Source of the DNA: Campylobacter lanienae NCTC 13004
GTDB taxonomy: Bacteria > Campylobacterota > Campylobacteria > Campylobacterales > Campylobacteraceae
DNA: 64,000 nucleotides
Assembly (NCBI RefSeq): GCF_002139935.1
Contig: NZ_CP015578.1
Span: 372,001 to 436,000 of the forward strand
Direction: 5' to 3'
In this document: one piece after another, positions 46,896 through 54,151 of the stretch
Position numbering within the stretch: position 1 is the first letter of the stretch
Layout: each line of letters begins with the position of its first letter
Notes under the pieces: generated by a model
What the model was told of the DNA's origin: nothing
Seen by the model: the letters and a program-made list of their open reading frames with translations, nothing else
The model's database searches: none
Program-made: the position numbers and the translations under genes

Positions 46896-49463
46896 TTAGC
46901 GATTAAATAAATTTTGAAGGCCGTTTATTAGCTCTTTTGCATCTTGAGTTTTGGTCTCATCACCTTTAAAGAGCTTATTTAGCCCACGATCAATCTCTTT
47001 TGATATCTGATTTCGTAGGTAGTTTGAGCTGATTTTGTATTTTGGTTGGTCGCTTGTGCCTGTGATATCTACAGCTATATCGGTCTTTTCTAAATTCGCT
47101 CTAAGCGGGATATTTATAGTTTTTGAGAGCGTATCTATAGAGCCAGCAGTTATATTGACATCGGATCTTTGTGAGCTTAATTGAGCGTTAAAATTTATTA
47201 AATTTTTATCTATCACGCCATTTAGATAGCCATCTTTATAGACTTCGGCGGTTATATCTTTTTGGATTGTAGCGCTAATTAAATTTGTCAAAGCACTTTT
47301 GGTCAATTGACCTTTGGAAATATCAGCTTTGAAATCGCCTTTTGAGCTATTTAAATCATAATTGGCATTAAATGTGGCCTCACCTTGATAAAATGGCGCA
47401 TAATCTAAAAACTCCAACATCTTAGCTATCTCAAATTTAGCTAACACAGCATTGGCTTTATTGTTTTTGATATCTATTTTGAGTTTAGAACCGATAAAAT
47501 CGCTATTTAAAGTGGCATTGATATTTTCGTTTATAGAGATTTTGCCACTTGGATTTAGTGAGCCATTTAGCTTCATTCCAGTTAAAAACTCTAATCTATC
47601 TAGACTTGGGATATCGGCGCTATATAAGGCTTCAAGGCTATTTTTATTTATATCATAACTTCCATCAAATTTATTTATTGTAGCTAAATTTGAATTAATT
47701 GTGGTGGCAAAATGCACGATGGAATTTGTAAATGTAGGCTTGATATGTGCGTTTATAGTTGTATTTTGTGGGAAATTTTTATCTGTTAGGGCTTTTAAAT
47801 TGGCTGCGTTTAACACTCCATTTTCTAGTTTAATCTCGCCTTTACCATTTAAATTAGCGATATCTATGCTATCAAGATTTAGCTCGCCATTTAACTCACC
47901 ACTTAAAAGCGGTTTTTGCCCTATCATTAAAAAGAGATTTTGAGCTAAGATATTTTGGATATTTGCTTTTAATTTACCATTATCTATAGTTGCTTTAATG
48001 ACTCCATCCATCGCTTTTATATCCAAATTTGCGTTTTTGAGTGGGGATTTTTGGTTATTTAAATCAGCCAATAGATCAGCATTTATAGCGATTTGACCAT
48101 TGAGTTTGGCTCCAGAGATATTACCTAGTTTGGCTAGATCTGGCATTAGTGCTTGGGTGCTAGCTTTTGCGATTTTTTGCGTTAGATTATAGGTGGCATT
48201 TAGGCTATTTAGATTTAGGATTTCAGATTTTAAATTTGCGTTTAAATTCGCATCATCGCCTTTTAAATTCGCTTTTATATCTGAGCTAAAGCTTATATTT
48301 TTAGCCAAATTTGAGCCAATCATATTATTTAACTCACTAGCGTTAAAAAGCCCATTATTAAGATTTATATTGATATCGCCAACTCTTTGAGTAGCGTCAT
48401 TTAAGCCCTTTATAGTAGCGACTCCATTGATACTTCCATCTGCTATTGCTGGCATGGATAGAAGCTTTAAAAGCTCGTTTAATTTAATCTTTTTGATATT
48501 GGCTTCTATCTCATTATTTGCCATTTTGGCAGTGATTATACCACCTAGTCCATTGATATCAGCATCTAGGAATTCTAAATTTGAGCCGATTAATTTCGCA
48601 TTGGCTTTTGCTGTTATCTCGCCATGGAGCTTTTGAGAGATTATCGGCTCAAGTTTAGCAAGATTTGGGATATTTAAATTTATATCGCTATTTAGGGTAT
48701 TTTCATCGATATTATATATTGAATTCAAAGCCGCAAGCACCGCCACAGGCGTGGTAATCACGCTCTTAGCCTTAGCTATGCGACCATCGAGATTTAAATT
48801 TGAATTTGCTTTGATAGTGAAATTTTGTGGTAGTATCAGCCCATAATCACTAGCTATTAGCTCATTGTTTGTAGTGGCATTTGGGATATTTAAAGTAGCA
48901 TTACCATTGTAATTTCCATCTTTACTACCGATATCTGCTATGATATTCATCTTGCCTTTTATATAGGATTTGCCTAAGGCTATGGCGCTAATTTGAGCTA
49001 ATTCTAATGATTTGGCATCTAGTTTTAACTCTAACGGGGTAAAATCAGCAATCCTAGCCGCAAAACGCAAATTTGACCCGACTATTTTACCACTACCATT
49101 AGCGATAAAATTGCTAAATTCACCTACTATAGCACCATTTAAGCTTATATCATCTTTAATCTCTACACCAAAACTACTTAAATCATTTGTAGTAGCGGTA
49201 TAATTGAGATCTAAATTTTGAGTAAATAGGCTGTAATTACCATAAACTCTAGCTTTTAGGGCGTTATTGACATTAGCAGTTATATCAAGATTGCTAATAC
49301 CAAGCTTAAATTCGTCAAGTCTAATATTCATTCCACTTTTTTCAGAAGCGATTTTTTCTATATATGGCTTTGTGATGCTATTGCCAATGCTAGTAAAAAG
49401 CAGTGTATAAATAGCAGCCAAAACTACCACTAAACTACCTAAAATCCAATATACAACTCTCAT
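46896..49463 (-). CDS. AsmA-family-like envelope protein
   Basis: An 855-residue protein with one N-terminal membrane anchor (about 5-27), then a very long repetitive, Asn/Ala/Leu-rich beta-strand region. Segments such as LNGEINGxxxL, SGAKLNGQIAINADL and GMKLNGSLNPSG recur through the chain, and there is a basic C-terminal tail (YLRNQISKEIDRGLNKLFKG). This layout is that of AsmA/TamB-like proteins, which bridge the periplasm and help carry phospholipids to the outer membrane or assist outer-membrane proteins. Which subfamily it belongs to is not clear. It stands alone and converges on the aminotransferase gene. Confidence 0.72.
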   Translation of the reverse strand: MRVVYWILGSLVVVLAAIYTLLFTSIGNSITKPYIEKIASEKSGMNIRLDEFKLGISNLDITANVNNALKARVYGNYSLFTQNLDLNYTATTNDLSSFGVEIKDDISLNGAIVGEFSNFIANGSGKIVGSNLRFAARIADFTPLELKLDAKSLELAQISAIALGKSYIKGKMNIIADIGSKDGNYNGNATLNIPNATTNNELIASDYGLILPQNFTIKANSNLNLDGRIAKAKSVITTPVAVLAALNSIYNIDENTLNSDINLNIPNLAKLEPIISQKLHGEITAKANAKLIGSNLEFLDADINGLGGIITAKMANNEIEANIKKIKLNELLKLLSMPAIADGSINGVATIKGLNDATQRVGDININLNNGLFNASELNNMIGSNLAKNISFSSDIKANLKGDDANLNANLKSEILNLNSLNATYNLTQKIAKASTQALMPDLAKLGNISGAKLNGQIAINADLLADLNNQKSPLKNANLDIKAMDGVIKATIDNGKLKANIQNILAQNLFLMIGQKPLLSGELNGELNLDSIDIANLNGKGEIKLENGVLNAANLKALTDKNFPQNTTINAHIKPTFTNSIVHFATTINSNLATINKFDGSYDINKNSLEALYSADIPSLDRLEFLTGMKLNGSLNPSGKISINENINATLNSDFIGSKLKIDIKNNKANAVLAKFEIAKMLEFLDYAPFYQGEATFNANYDLNSSKGDFKADISKGQLTKSALTNLISATIQKDITAEVYKDGYLNGVIDKNLINFNAQLSSQRSDVNITAGSIDTLSKTINIPLRANLEKTDIAVDITGTSDQPKYKISSNYLRNQISKEIDRGLNKLFKGDETKTQDAKELINGLQNLFNR

Positions 49464-49614
49464 TTAAATTCCTTATAAATTTTTGTTTATTATACTAAAA
49501 TTTAATTTAATAAAATCAAAATCACAAATCTATTTTTATGCGAAATTAATTTAAACTTGAGTGGCTTAGACTAAATGTTTTTGATAAATTCTATTTAAAT
49601 TTGCTAAAAATTTA

Positions 49615-49643
49615 TTGACATATATATAAAATTATGATATATT
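49615..49643 (+). promoter_or_regulatory. groESL sigma70 promoter
   Basis: TTGACA (49615-49620), 17 nt, then TATATT (49638-49643). It is unusual for Campylobacter in having a full -35. It lies directly before the CIRCE element. Confidence 0.75.
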
Positions 49644-49644
49644 T

Positions 49645-49671
49645 TCATCACTCAAATATATAGAGTGCTAA
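49645..49671 (+). promoter_or_regulatory. CIRCE operator (HrcA site)
   Basis: TCATCACTC, exactly 9 nt, then GAGTGCTAA. The right arm is the exact consensus and the left arm matches TTAGCACTC at 7 of 9 bases. Placed at the expected transcription start, it should let HrcA repress groES-groEL without heat stress. Confidence 0.85.
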
Positions 49672-49702
49672 TTTTTAAATCAGATTACATGAAAGGATCA
49701 AA

Positions 49703-49966
49703 ATGAATTTTTTACCATTAGGTAAGCGTGTGCTTATAGAAAGAGAGGAGGAGCTTAAAACTACAGCTTCAGGTATTATCATCCCAGATAATGCGTCCAA
49801 AGAAAAACCAAGTGAAGGCAAAGTTATTGCTGTTAGCAAAGAAGTAGAAGGAATCAGCGAAGGCGATAGAGTTGTATTTGCGAAATATAGCGGTAGCGAA
49901 ATTACGCTTGATAACAAAAAATATTTAGTATTAAATACAGATGATATCTTAGGTATCATAAAATAA
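49703..49966 (+). CDS. groES: Co-chaperonin GroES
   Basis: An 87-residue lid protein of the GroEL chamber. It starts [17 protein letters not shown], shows the mobile loop [20 protein letters not shown] and ends [16 protein letters not shown] precedes the ATG. groEL follows after 15 nt. Confidence 0.97.
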   Translation: MNFLPLGKRVLIEREEELKTTASGIIIPDNASKEKPSEGKVIAVSKEVEGISEGDRVVFAKYSGSEITLDNKKYLVLNTDDILGIIK

Positions 49967-49978
49967 TAAAAAGGATAG

Positions 49979-51619
<1,641 letters not shown>

Positions 51620-51656
51620 ACCCTTAAAATCTAGAATTTTATAATTCTAACCTCAA

Positions 51657-51683
51657 AGCTTGGGAATTTTAAATTTCCAAGCT
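51657..51683 (+). terminator. Putative terminator after groEL
   Basis: AGCTTGGGAATT and AATTTCCAAGCT pair over 12 bp with one G-T. The U tail is poor, so readthrough is possible. Confidence 0.5.
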
Positions 51684-51697
51684 AAGGATATTTTGGT

Positions 51698-51703
51698 TAT
51701 AAT
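51698..51703 (+). promoter_or_regulatory. Putative -10 box for the 51734 gene pair
   Basis: TATAAT in TTTTGGTTATAATTATT, 30 nt before the ATG; AAAGGAATATTGGG lies between. Confidence 0.5.
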
Positions 51704-51733
51704 TATTCTAATAAATTAAAGGAATATTGGGAT

Positions 51734-52189
51734 ATGGCAAATAAATATCCTTTTGATGATTTGTTAAGAGATTTTAAACAAGGACTTCGTGAAGCTGGTT
51801 TTAAACCTAAAATATTTTGGATGATTGCCCCATTTGCGATTTTTATACTATTAACAATTCTTGTCAAATATGGAGTTGTTCATCAAAATGTTATACCTTA
51901 TATATTTGCAGTGCCTATGATGTTTGTTCCTCTATTTTTTCATCTTCCAGTTTGGATATTTAAGAAGATTGATGGAATTTGGGATGACATTATTGATGAC
52001 TTAGAAGATAGGTATGAAAAAGAATTTAATGAAAATATTCGTATTACTCGTAAAGTAAAGAAATGGCTTGGAGAGGATAAAATTGATATTATCTATACGA
52101 TTGCTATGGTAAGCGGTATTTTTATATTACTTCTTTGGATAACTATGATTTGTGCTGGATTACCTAGACTTGCGAAAGGTATATTTTAG
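51734..52189 (+). CDS. Hypothetical membrane protein, three predicted helices
   Basis: I do not recognise this 151-residue protein. It has an N-terminal amphipathic cytoplasmic part (YPFDDLLRDFKQGLREAGF), two adjacent membrane helices (about 31-50 and 55-77), a charged loop rich in Asp, Glu and Lys (about 80-115), and a third helix (about 118-140). The gene is 12 nt upstream of the next hypothetical gene, so they are likely co-expressed. It begins the accessory stretch between groEL and the lipid-like operon. Confidence 0.6.
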   Translation: MANKYPFDDLLRDFKQGLREAGFKPKIFWMIAPFAIFILLTILVKYGVVHQNVIPYIFAVPMMFVPLFFHLPVWIFKKIDGIWDDIIDDLEDRYEKEFNENIRITRKVKKWLGEDKIDIIYTIAMVSGIFILLLWITMICAGLPRLAKGIF

Positions 52190-52201
52190 TAAGAAGCTAA
52201 A

Positions 52202-52591
52202 ATGAAAGAGTATATATCTGGTTGGGAAGCTTTGAATATCCCAAATGAAAAAGGCTTGGTGGCAGATTGGCATCCACTTTGCTTTTTAAACAATAAAGAT
52301 GATATAAAAAAATATAAATATAATAAAATTCTAGGAAATAAAGGTATAAAAAAACACTTTATACCTATGCTTAATAGAGATGAATATGTAGCTAGTTTCG
52401 CAAGAGCTATTGCTGATTTGGTCTATATGAAAGAATTCACTGGCTTGAAAAACTGCGTTAGAGACTACTTGGATGACGAAGATGAAAAAGAGCTTTTTGG
52501 CTACTTAAAATCTATAAATTTTGATAAAGAAGTCGATGATTTTATGAAATATGAGCTTACAAAGCTTTATTTTGCTGACAAAGAACAATAA
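52202..52591 (+). CDS. Hypothetical cytoplasmic protein
   Basis: A 129-residue soluble protein. It begins KEYISGWEALNIPNEKGLVA with DWHP soon after, a compact aromatic motif. The C-terminal half is helical and acidic (LKNCVRDYLDDEDEKELFGY). I do not recognise the family. Small proteins opening with a GW-ALN-P...DWH pattern can be partners in two-gene accessory modules, but that is an impression only. The stop overlaps a following ATG (TAATG at 52589-52593) that opens a 15-codon frame, which suggests a third, now broken, coupled gene. Confidence 0.55.
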   Translation: MKEYISGWEALNIPNEKGLVADWHPLCFLNNKDDIKKYKYNKILGNKGIKKHFIPMLNRDEYVASFARAIADLVYMKEFTGLKNCVRDYLDDEDEKELFGYLKSINFDKEVDDFMKYELTKLYFADKEQ

Positions 52592-52638
52592 TGCTAGAAG
52601 AGTATCAACAAGAAAGAATAGATTTCAGTAAATCATAA
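52591..52638 (+). pseudogene. 15-codon coupled frame, possible gene remnant
   Basis: The ATG at 52591 shares a base with the preceding stop. The frame reads MLEEYQQERIDFSKS and stops just before the tandem repeats. The tight coupling is what one sees between operon partners, so this may be the 5' stump of a third gene lost when the repeats or other DNA arrived. It could also be a chance frame. Confidence 0.3.
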
Positions 52639-52700
52639 GCTAATAAACAAATACAAGATCAACAACGCTAAATTTAAGATAAATTAGAAGTTTATAATGA

Positions 52701-52706
52701 TATAAT
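52701..52706 (+). promoter_or_regulatory. Sense -10 box, copy 1
   Basis: TATAAT, with a second TATAAT 8 nt upstream. Start of the RNA is expected near 52713, just before GGGGATATGCC. The same pair is in copy 2. Confidence 0.55.
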
Positions 52707-52722
52707 CTTGTTATGGGGATAT

Positions 52723-52747
52723 GCCATAGGGCTGGAACCCCTACGGC
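52723..52747 (+). other. 5' hairpin of the copy 1 peptide mRNA
   Basis: GCCATAGGG-CTGGAAC-CCCTACGGC pairs over 9 positions with one A-C mismatch on this strand. On the reverse strand the mismatch becomes a G-U pair, so the antisense RNA folds more stably here. The left arm is also exactly complementary to CCCTATGGC at 52878-52886. Confidence 0.7.
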
Positions 52748-52755
52748 AAATTCTG

Positions 52756-52772
52756 TCTCCATAGAAAGGAGA
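52756..52772 (+). promoter_or_regulatory. Sequestered ribosome binding site, copy 1
   Basis: TCTCC-ATAGAAA-GGAGA forms a 5-bp hairpin that covers the Shine-Dalgarno AAAGGAGA (52765-52772), 8 nt before the TTG start. Such hiding of the site is typical of type I toxin mRNAs. Confidence 0.65.
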
Positions 52773-52780
52773 ATAGTATT

Positions 52781-52846
52781 TTGCTAAATATTGCATACTT
52801 ATGTATAATTATACTACTTTGTATAATTGTTGTCAAGGCTTATTAA
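52781..52846 (+). CDS. 21-residue hydrophobic peptide, putative type I toxin (copy 1)
   Basis: The frame starts at TTG 52781, begins MLNIAYLCIIILL and ends CIIVVKAY. A single hydrophobic helix with one Lys near the C-terminus is the pattern of membrane-acting type I toxins; the size and final Ala-Tyr recall the E. coli Ibs peptides, though I claim no homology. It shares ILLCIIVVKAY with the copy 2 peptide. Evidence for translation is a strong AAAGGAGA site 8 nt upstream and conservation of the C-terminal part in the second copy. Copy 1 uses TTG where copy 2 has ATG, so it may be weaker. Toxicity is inferred. Confidence 0.6.
   Translation: MLNIAYLCIIILLCIIVVKAY
52808..52836 (-). promoter_or_regulatory. 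Consensus reverse promoter inside the peptide frame, copy 1
   Basis: On the minus strand TTGACA (52836-52831), exactly 17 nt, then TATAAT (52813-52808): a full consensus sigma70 promoter. The RNA should start near 52800 and run leftwards across the peptide start, ribosome binding site and 5' hairpin. Confidence 0.8.
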
Positions 52847-52852
52847 GTCTTG

Positions 52853-52868
52853 CCCCACGAAAGTGGGG
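52853..52868 (+). terminator. GC-rich hairpin after the copy 1 peptide
   Basis: CCCCAC-GAAA-GTGGGG, a 6-bp stem closed by a GNRA tetraloop, 6 nt after the stop codon. No U run follows, so it may protect or structure the RNA rather than end it. The same hairpin is in copy 2. Confidence 0.5.
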
Positions 52869-53070
52869 ATGCAATCCCCCTATGGCTTTACACAAAACTT
52901 GGTTTTTTATGATTTTAGATAAAATTTAAATTTGCTACTAAAGATATTTTAAATCAAATCAAAATTTTAATTATCCATAGTAACTTTAATGAAAAAGAGA
53001 CACACGAAAACAACGCTAAATTTAAGATAAATTAGAATGTTATAATGATATAATTTCGTTATGGGGATAT

Positions 53071-53095
53071 GCCATAGGGCTGGAACCCCTACGGC
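53071..53095 (+). other. 5' hairpin of the copy 2 peptide mRNA
   Basis: Same as in copy 1: GCCATAGGG (53071-53079) can pair locally with CCCTACGGC (53087-53095, one mismatch) or, without mismatch, with CCCTATGGC at the 3' end (53221-53229). Confidence 0.7.
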
Positions 53096-53103
53096 AAATT
53101 CTG

Positions 53104-53120
53104 TCTCCATAGAAAGGAGA
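53104..53120 (+). promoter_or_regulatory. Sequestered ribosome binding site, copy 2
   Basis: TCTCC-ATAGAAA-GGAGA again hides AAAGGAGA (53113-53120), 6 nt before the ATG. Confidence 0.65.
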
Positions 53121-53126
53121 GCGGTT

Positions 53127-53189
53127 ATGTTGTATTTTGTATTTACGACAATTATACTACTTTGTATAATTGTTGTCAAGGCTTATTAG
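53127..53189 (+). CDS. 20-residue hydrophobic peptide, putative type I toxin (copy 2)
   Basis: The full peptide is MLYFVFTTIILLCIIVVKAY, starting at ATG 53127 behind AAAGGAGA. It is one hydrophobic span with a single Lys, too short to be a normal membrane protein subunit. Residues 10-20 (ILLCIIVVKAY) match the copy 1 peptide, while residues 3-8 differ. It is the better-supported copy because of the ATG and 6-nt spacing. By analogy with type I toxins (AapA, Ibs, TisB) it may insert in the inner membrane; this is inference from architecture. Confidence 0.65.
   Translation: MLYFVFTTIILLCIIVVKAY
53151..53179 (-). promoter_or_regulatory. Consensus reverse promoter inside the peptide frame, copy 2
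   Basis: On the minus strand TTGACA (53179-53174), 17 nt, TATAAT (53156-53151), identical to copy 1. Start is expected near 53144. Confidence 0.8.
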
Positions 53190-53194
53190 CCTTG

Positions 53195-53210
53195 CCCCAC
53201 GAAAGTGGGG
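53195..53210 (+). terminator. GC-rich hairpin after the copy 2 peptide
   Basis: CCCCAC-GAAA-GTGGGG, as in copy 1, 5 nt after the stop. The next 187 nt to the GNAT gene are AT-rich without a visible gene. Confidence 0.5.
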
Positions 53211-53397
53211 AAATACAACCCCCTATGGCTTTAGACAAAACTTTATCTTTTTAGTATTTTGGATATATGGATTATTACTATAAGATTTTTTAATCAAAAT
53301 AATATAGCATTTAGCTACTTCTAAATTTGCTTTTAATTGCGATTAAATAGCATTTAAAAGCGTAAAAATTATAATATTAATCCCACGCCAATCCCAA

Positions 53398-53937
53398 TCA
53401 CGCTAAACCAAGTTTAACTATCAGGCTATCTCGCATTTGGTAGTAATCATCTTTGTCAAGCTCAAAATAGATACATTGATTATCTGTGTGAGTGGTTTGG
53501 AAATTTAGCAATCTTGCCATACGGATGGCTCGTTTGTTTTCTAGTTTGCAATATGCTTTTAGCTTTTTAAGACCTAAATTTTCAAAGCCCATATCATAAA
53601 TAGCGCAGTATGCCCCAAGCGTGATTCTAGCTTCGTCTAGGTGCTGTGGTATGGAGATGATTTCGCCTGGTATAGCAGTGCGGGCTTGCCAATCAATTTG
53701 CTGAAAACAAAAATACCCAATGGCTACGCCACCCACAAAAGCCATGTAATATAGCGAATTTGGCTGATTTTGGATAGAGTTAAACCATTTTAATTGCTCT
53801 TCTTTGGTTATGTGTGTGCCATTTTGGCTTAGCATAACTTTGGCGATTTTAGGGTCATTTCTCCAACTTCGCAAAATCTCTATATCTTTTAGCTTTAATT
53901 TTTCGATTTTGACGCCATATCTGCTAAATTCACTCAT
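53398..53937 (-). CDS. GNAT family N-acetyltransferase (RimJ/RimL or PseH-like)
   Basis: A 179-residue acetyltransferase. It has the GNAT start LKLKDIEILRSWRNDPKIAK, the beta4 region MAFVGGVAIGYFCFQQID, and KLKAYCKLENKRAIRMARLL, where N-x-x-A-x-x-x is the acetyl-CoA-binding part of RimJ/PseH-like proteins. It would acetylate an amine, perhaps on the product of the upstream enzymes. It is the last gene of the eight-gene minus-strand operon, overlapping the carrier protein gene by 8 nt. Confidence 0.8.
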   Translation of the reverse strand: MSEFSRYGVKIEKLKLKDIEILRSWRNDPKIAKVMLSQNGTHITKEEQLKWFNSIQNQPNSLYYMAFVGGVAIGYFCFQQIDWQARTAIPGEIISIPQHLDEARITLGAYCAIYDMGFENLGLKKLKAYCKLENKRAIRMARLLNFQTTHTDNQCIYFELDKDDYYQMRDSLIVKLGLA

Positions 53938-54142
53938 TCATCAAATCCAATATATCACCAACGATTTTAAGCTCTTTTAACTCATCGTATGTAAGTGTAT
54001 GCCCATAATCATTAGCTAGCATAATAATAGTGCTAATCTTACCCATTGAGTCCCACTCAGCTATGGAGTCTAGCGGGGTTTGTGGGTTAAGTGGCTCATC
54101 ACACTCTATTGTATCTTTGAATTTAGCTATCTTTTTATCCAT
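53930..54142 (-). CDS. Acyl carrier protein-like protein (second carrier of the operon)
   Basis: A 70-residue acidic carrier protein. The phosphopantetheine Ser is in SIAEWDSMGKISTIIML, DSM in place of the usual DSL. It ends ELKIVGDILDLMNE, the usual helix IV pattern. It overlaps the GNAT gene and follows the FabH-like gene by 9 nt, so it may carry the substrate for that synthase. It is not the housekeeping AcpP. Confidence 0.82.
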   Translation of the reverse strand: MDKKIAKFKDTIECDEPLNPQTPLDSIAEWDSMGKISTIIMLANDYGHTLTYDELKELKIVGDILDLMNE

Positions 54143-54151
54143 TTTGATCCT

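Larger units (their letters stand above)
52720..52800 (-). ncRNA. Putative antisense RNA, antitoxin of copy 1
   Basis: Predicted from the reverse promoter at 52808-52836. It would be fully complementary to the translation start region of the peptide mRNA. A stable 9-bp hairpin (GCCGTAGGG...CCCTATGGC, 52747-52723 on the minus strand) would form its 3' part, giving about 80 nt. The 3' end is uncertain because no U tract follows the hairpin. Confidence 0.55.
52661..52900 (+). repeat. Tandem element copy 1 (type I toxin-antitoxin-like unit)
   Basis: A 240-bp direct repeat whose second copy is at 53009-53243. Over the first 112 nt (52661-52772) the copies differ at only 4 positions. A further 38-nt block within the peptide frame (52808-52845) is identical. 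Features in order: two overlapping -10 candidates (TATAAT at 52693 and 52701), 5' hairpin, ribosome binding site held in a hairpin, peptide frame, a reverse promoter inside the frame, a GC-rich hairpin and a 3' segment complementary to the 5' end. Confidence 0.9.
53068..53144 (-). ncRNA. Putative antisense RNA, antitoxin of copy 2
   Basis: Predicted from the internal reverse promoter. It would cover the ATG, ribosome binding site and 5' hairpin of the copy 2 mRNA. Its 5' end differs from that of copy 1 because the peptide N-terminal codons differ, while its 3' part is nearly the same, so cross-regulation between copies is possible. Confidence 0.55.
53009..53243 (+). repeat. Tandem element copy 2 (type I toxin-antitoxin-like unit)
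   Basis: A 235-bp second copy of the element at 52661-52900, same orientation, 348 nt downstream. The 108-nt spacer between copies (52901-53008) is AT-rich and shows no gene. All parts of copy 1 are retained: TATAAT at 53041 and 53049, hairpins, the reverse promoter and the 3' complementary segment. The peptide's N-terminal codons differ while the regulatory parts do not, which argues that both copies are under selection. Confidence 0.9.

Noticed and set aside
52801-52930. Longer plus-strand frame from ATG 52801 in copy 1
   Set aside because: It lies out of frame with the conserved hydrophobic peptide, reads through the GC hairpin and has no equivalent in copy 2.
52967-53179. 70-codon minus-strand frame across repeat copy 2
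   Set aside because: It is the reverse of the toxin-like element, without a ribosome binding site. Its composition follows the other strand.
52661-53243. CRISPR-like repeat pair
   Set aside because: Only two copies, each ~240 bp with coding and promoter content, and a 108-nt spacer. It does not have CRISPR repeat size or number, and no cas genes are near.
53009-53243. Insertion sequence or MITE
   Set aside because: No terminal inverted repeats or target-site duplications are visible at the edges, no transposase is near, and the internal parts make sense as an RNA-regulated gene.
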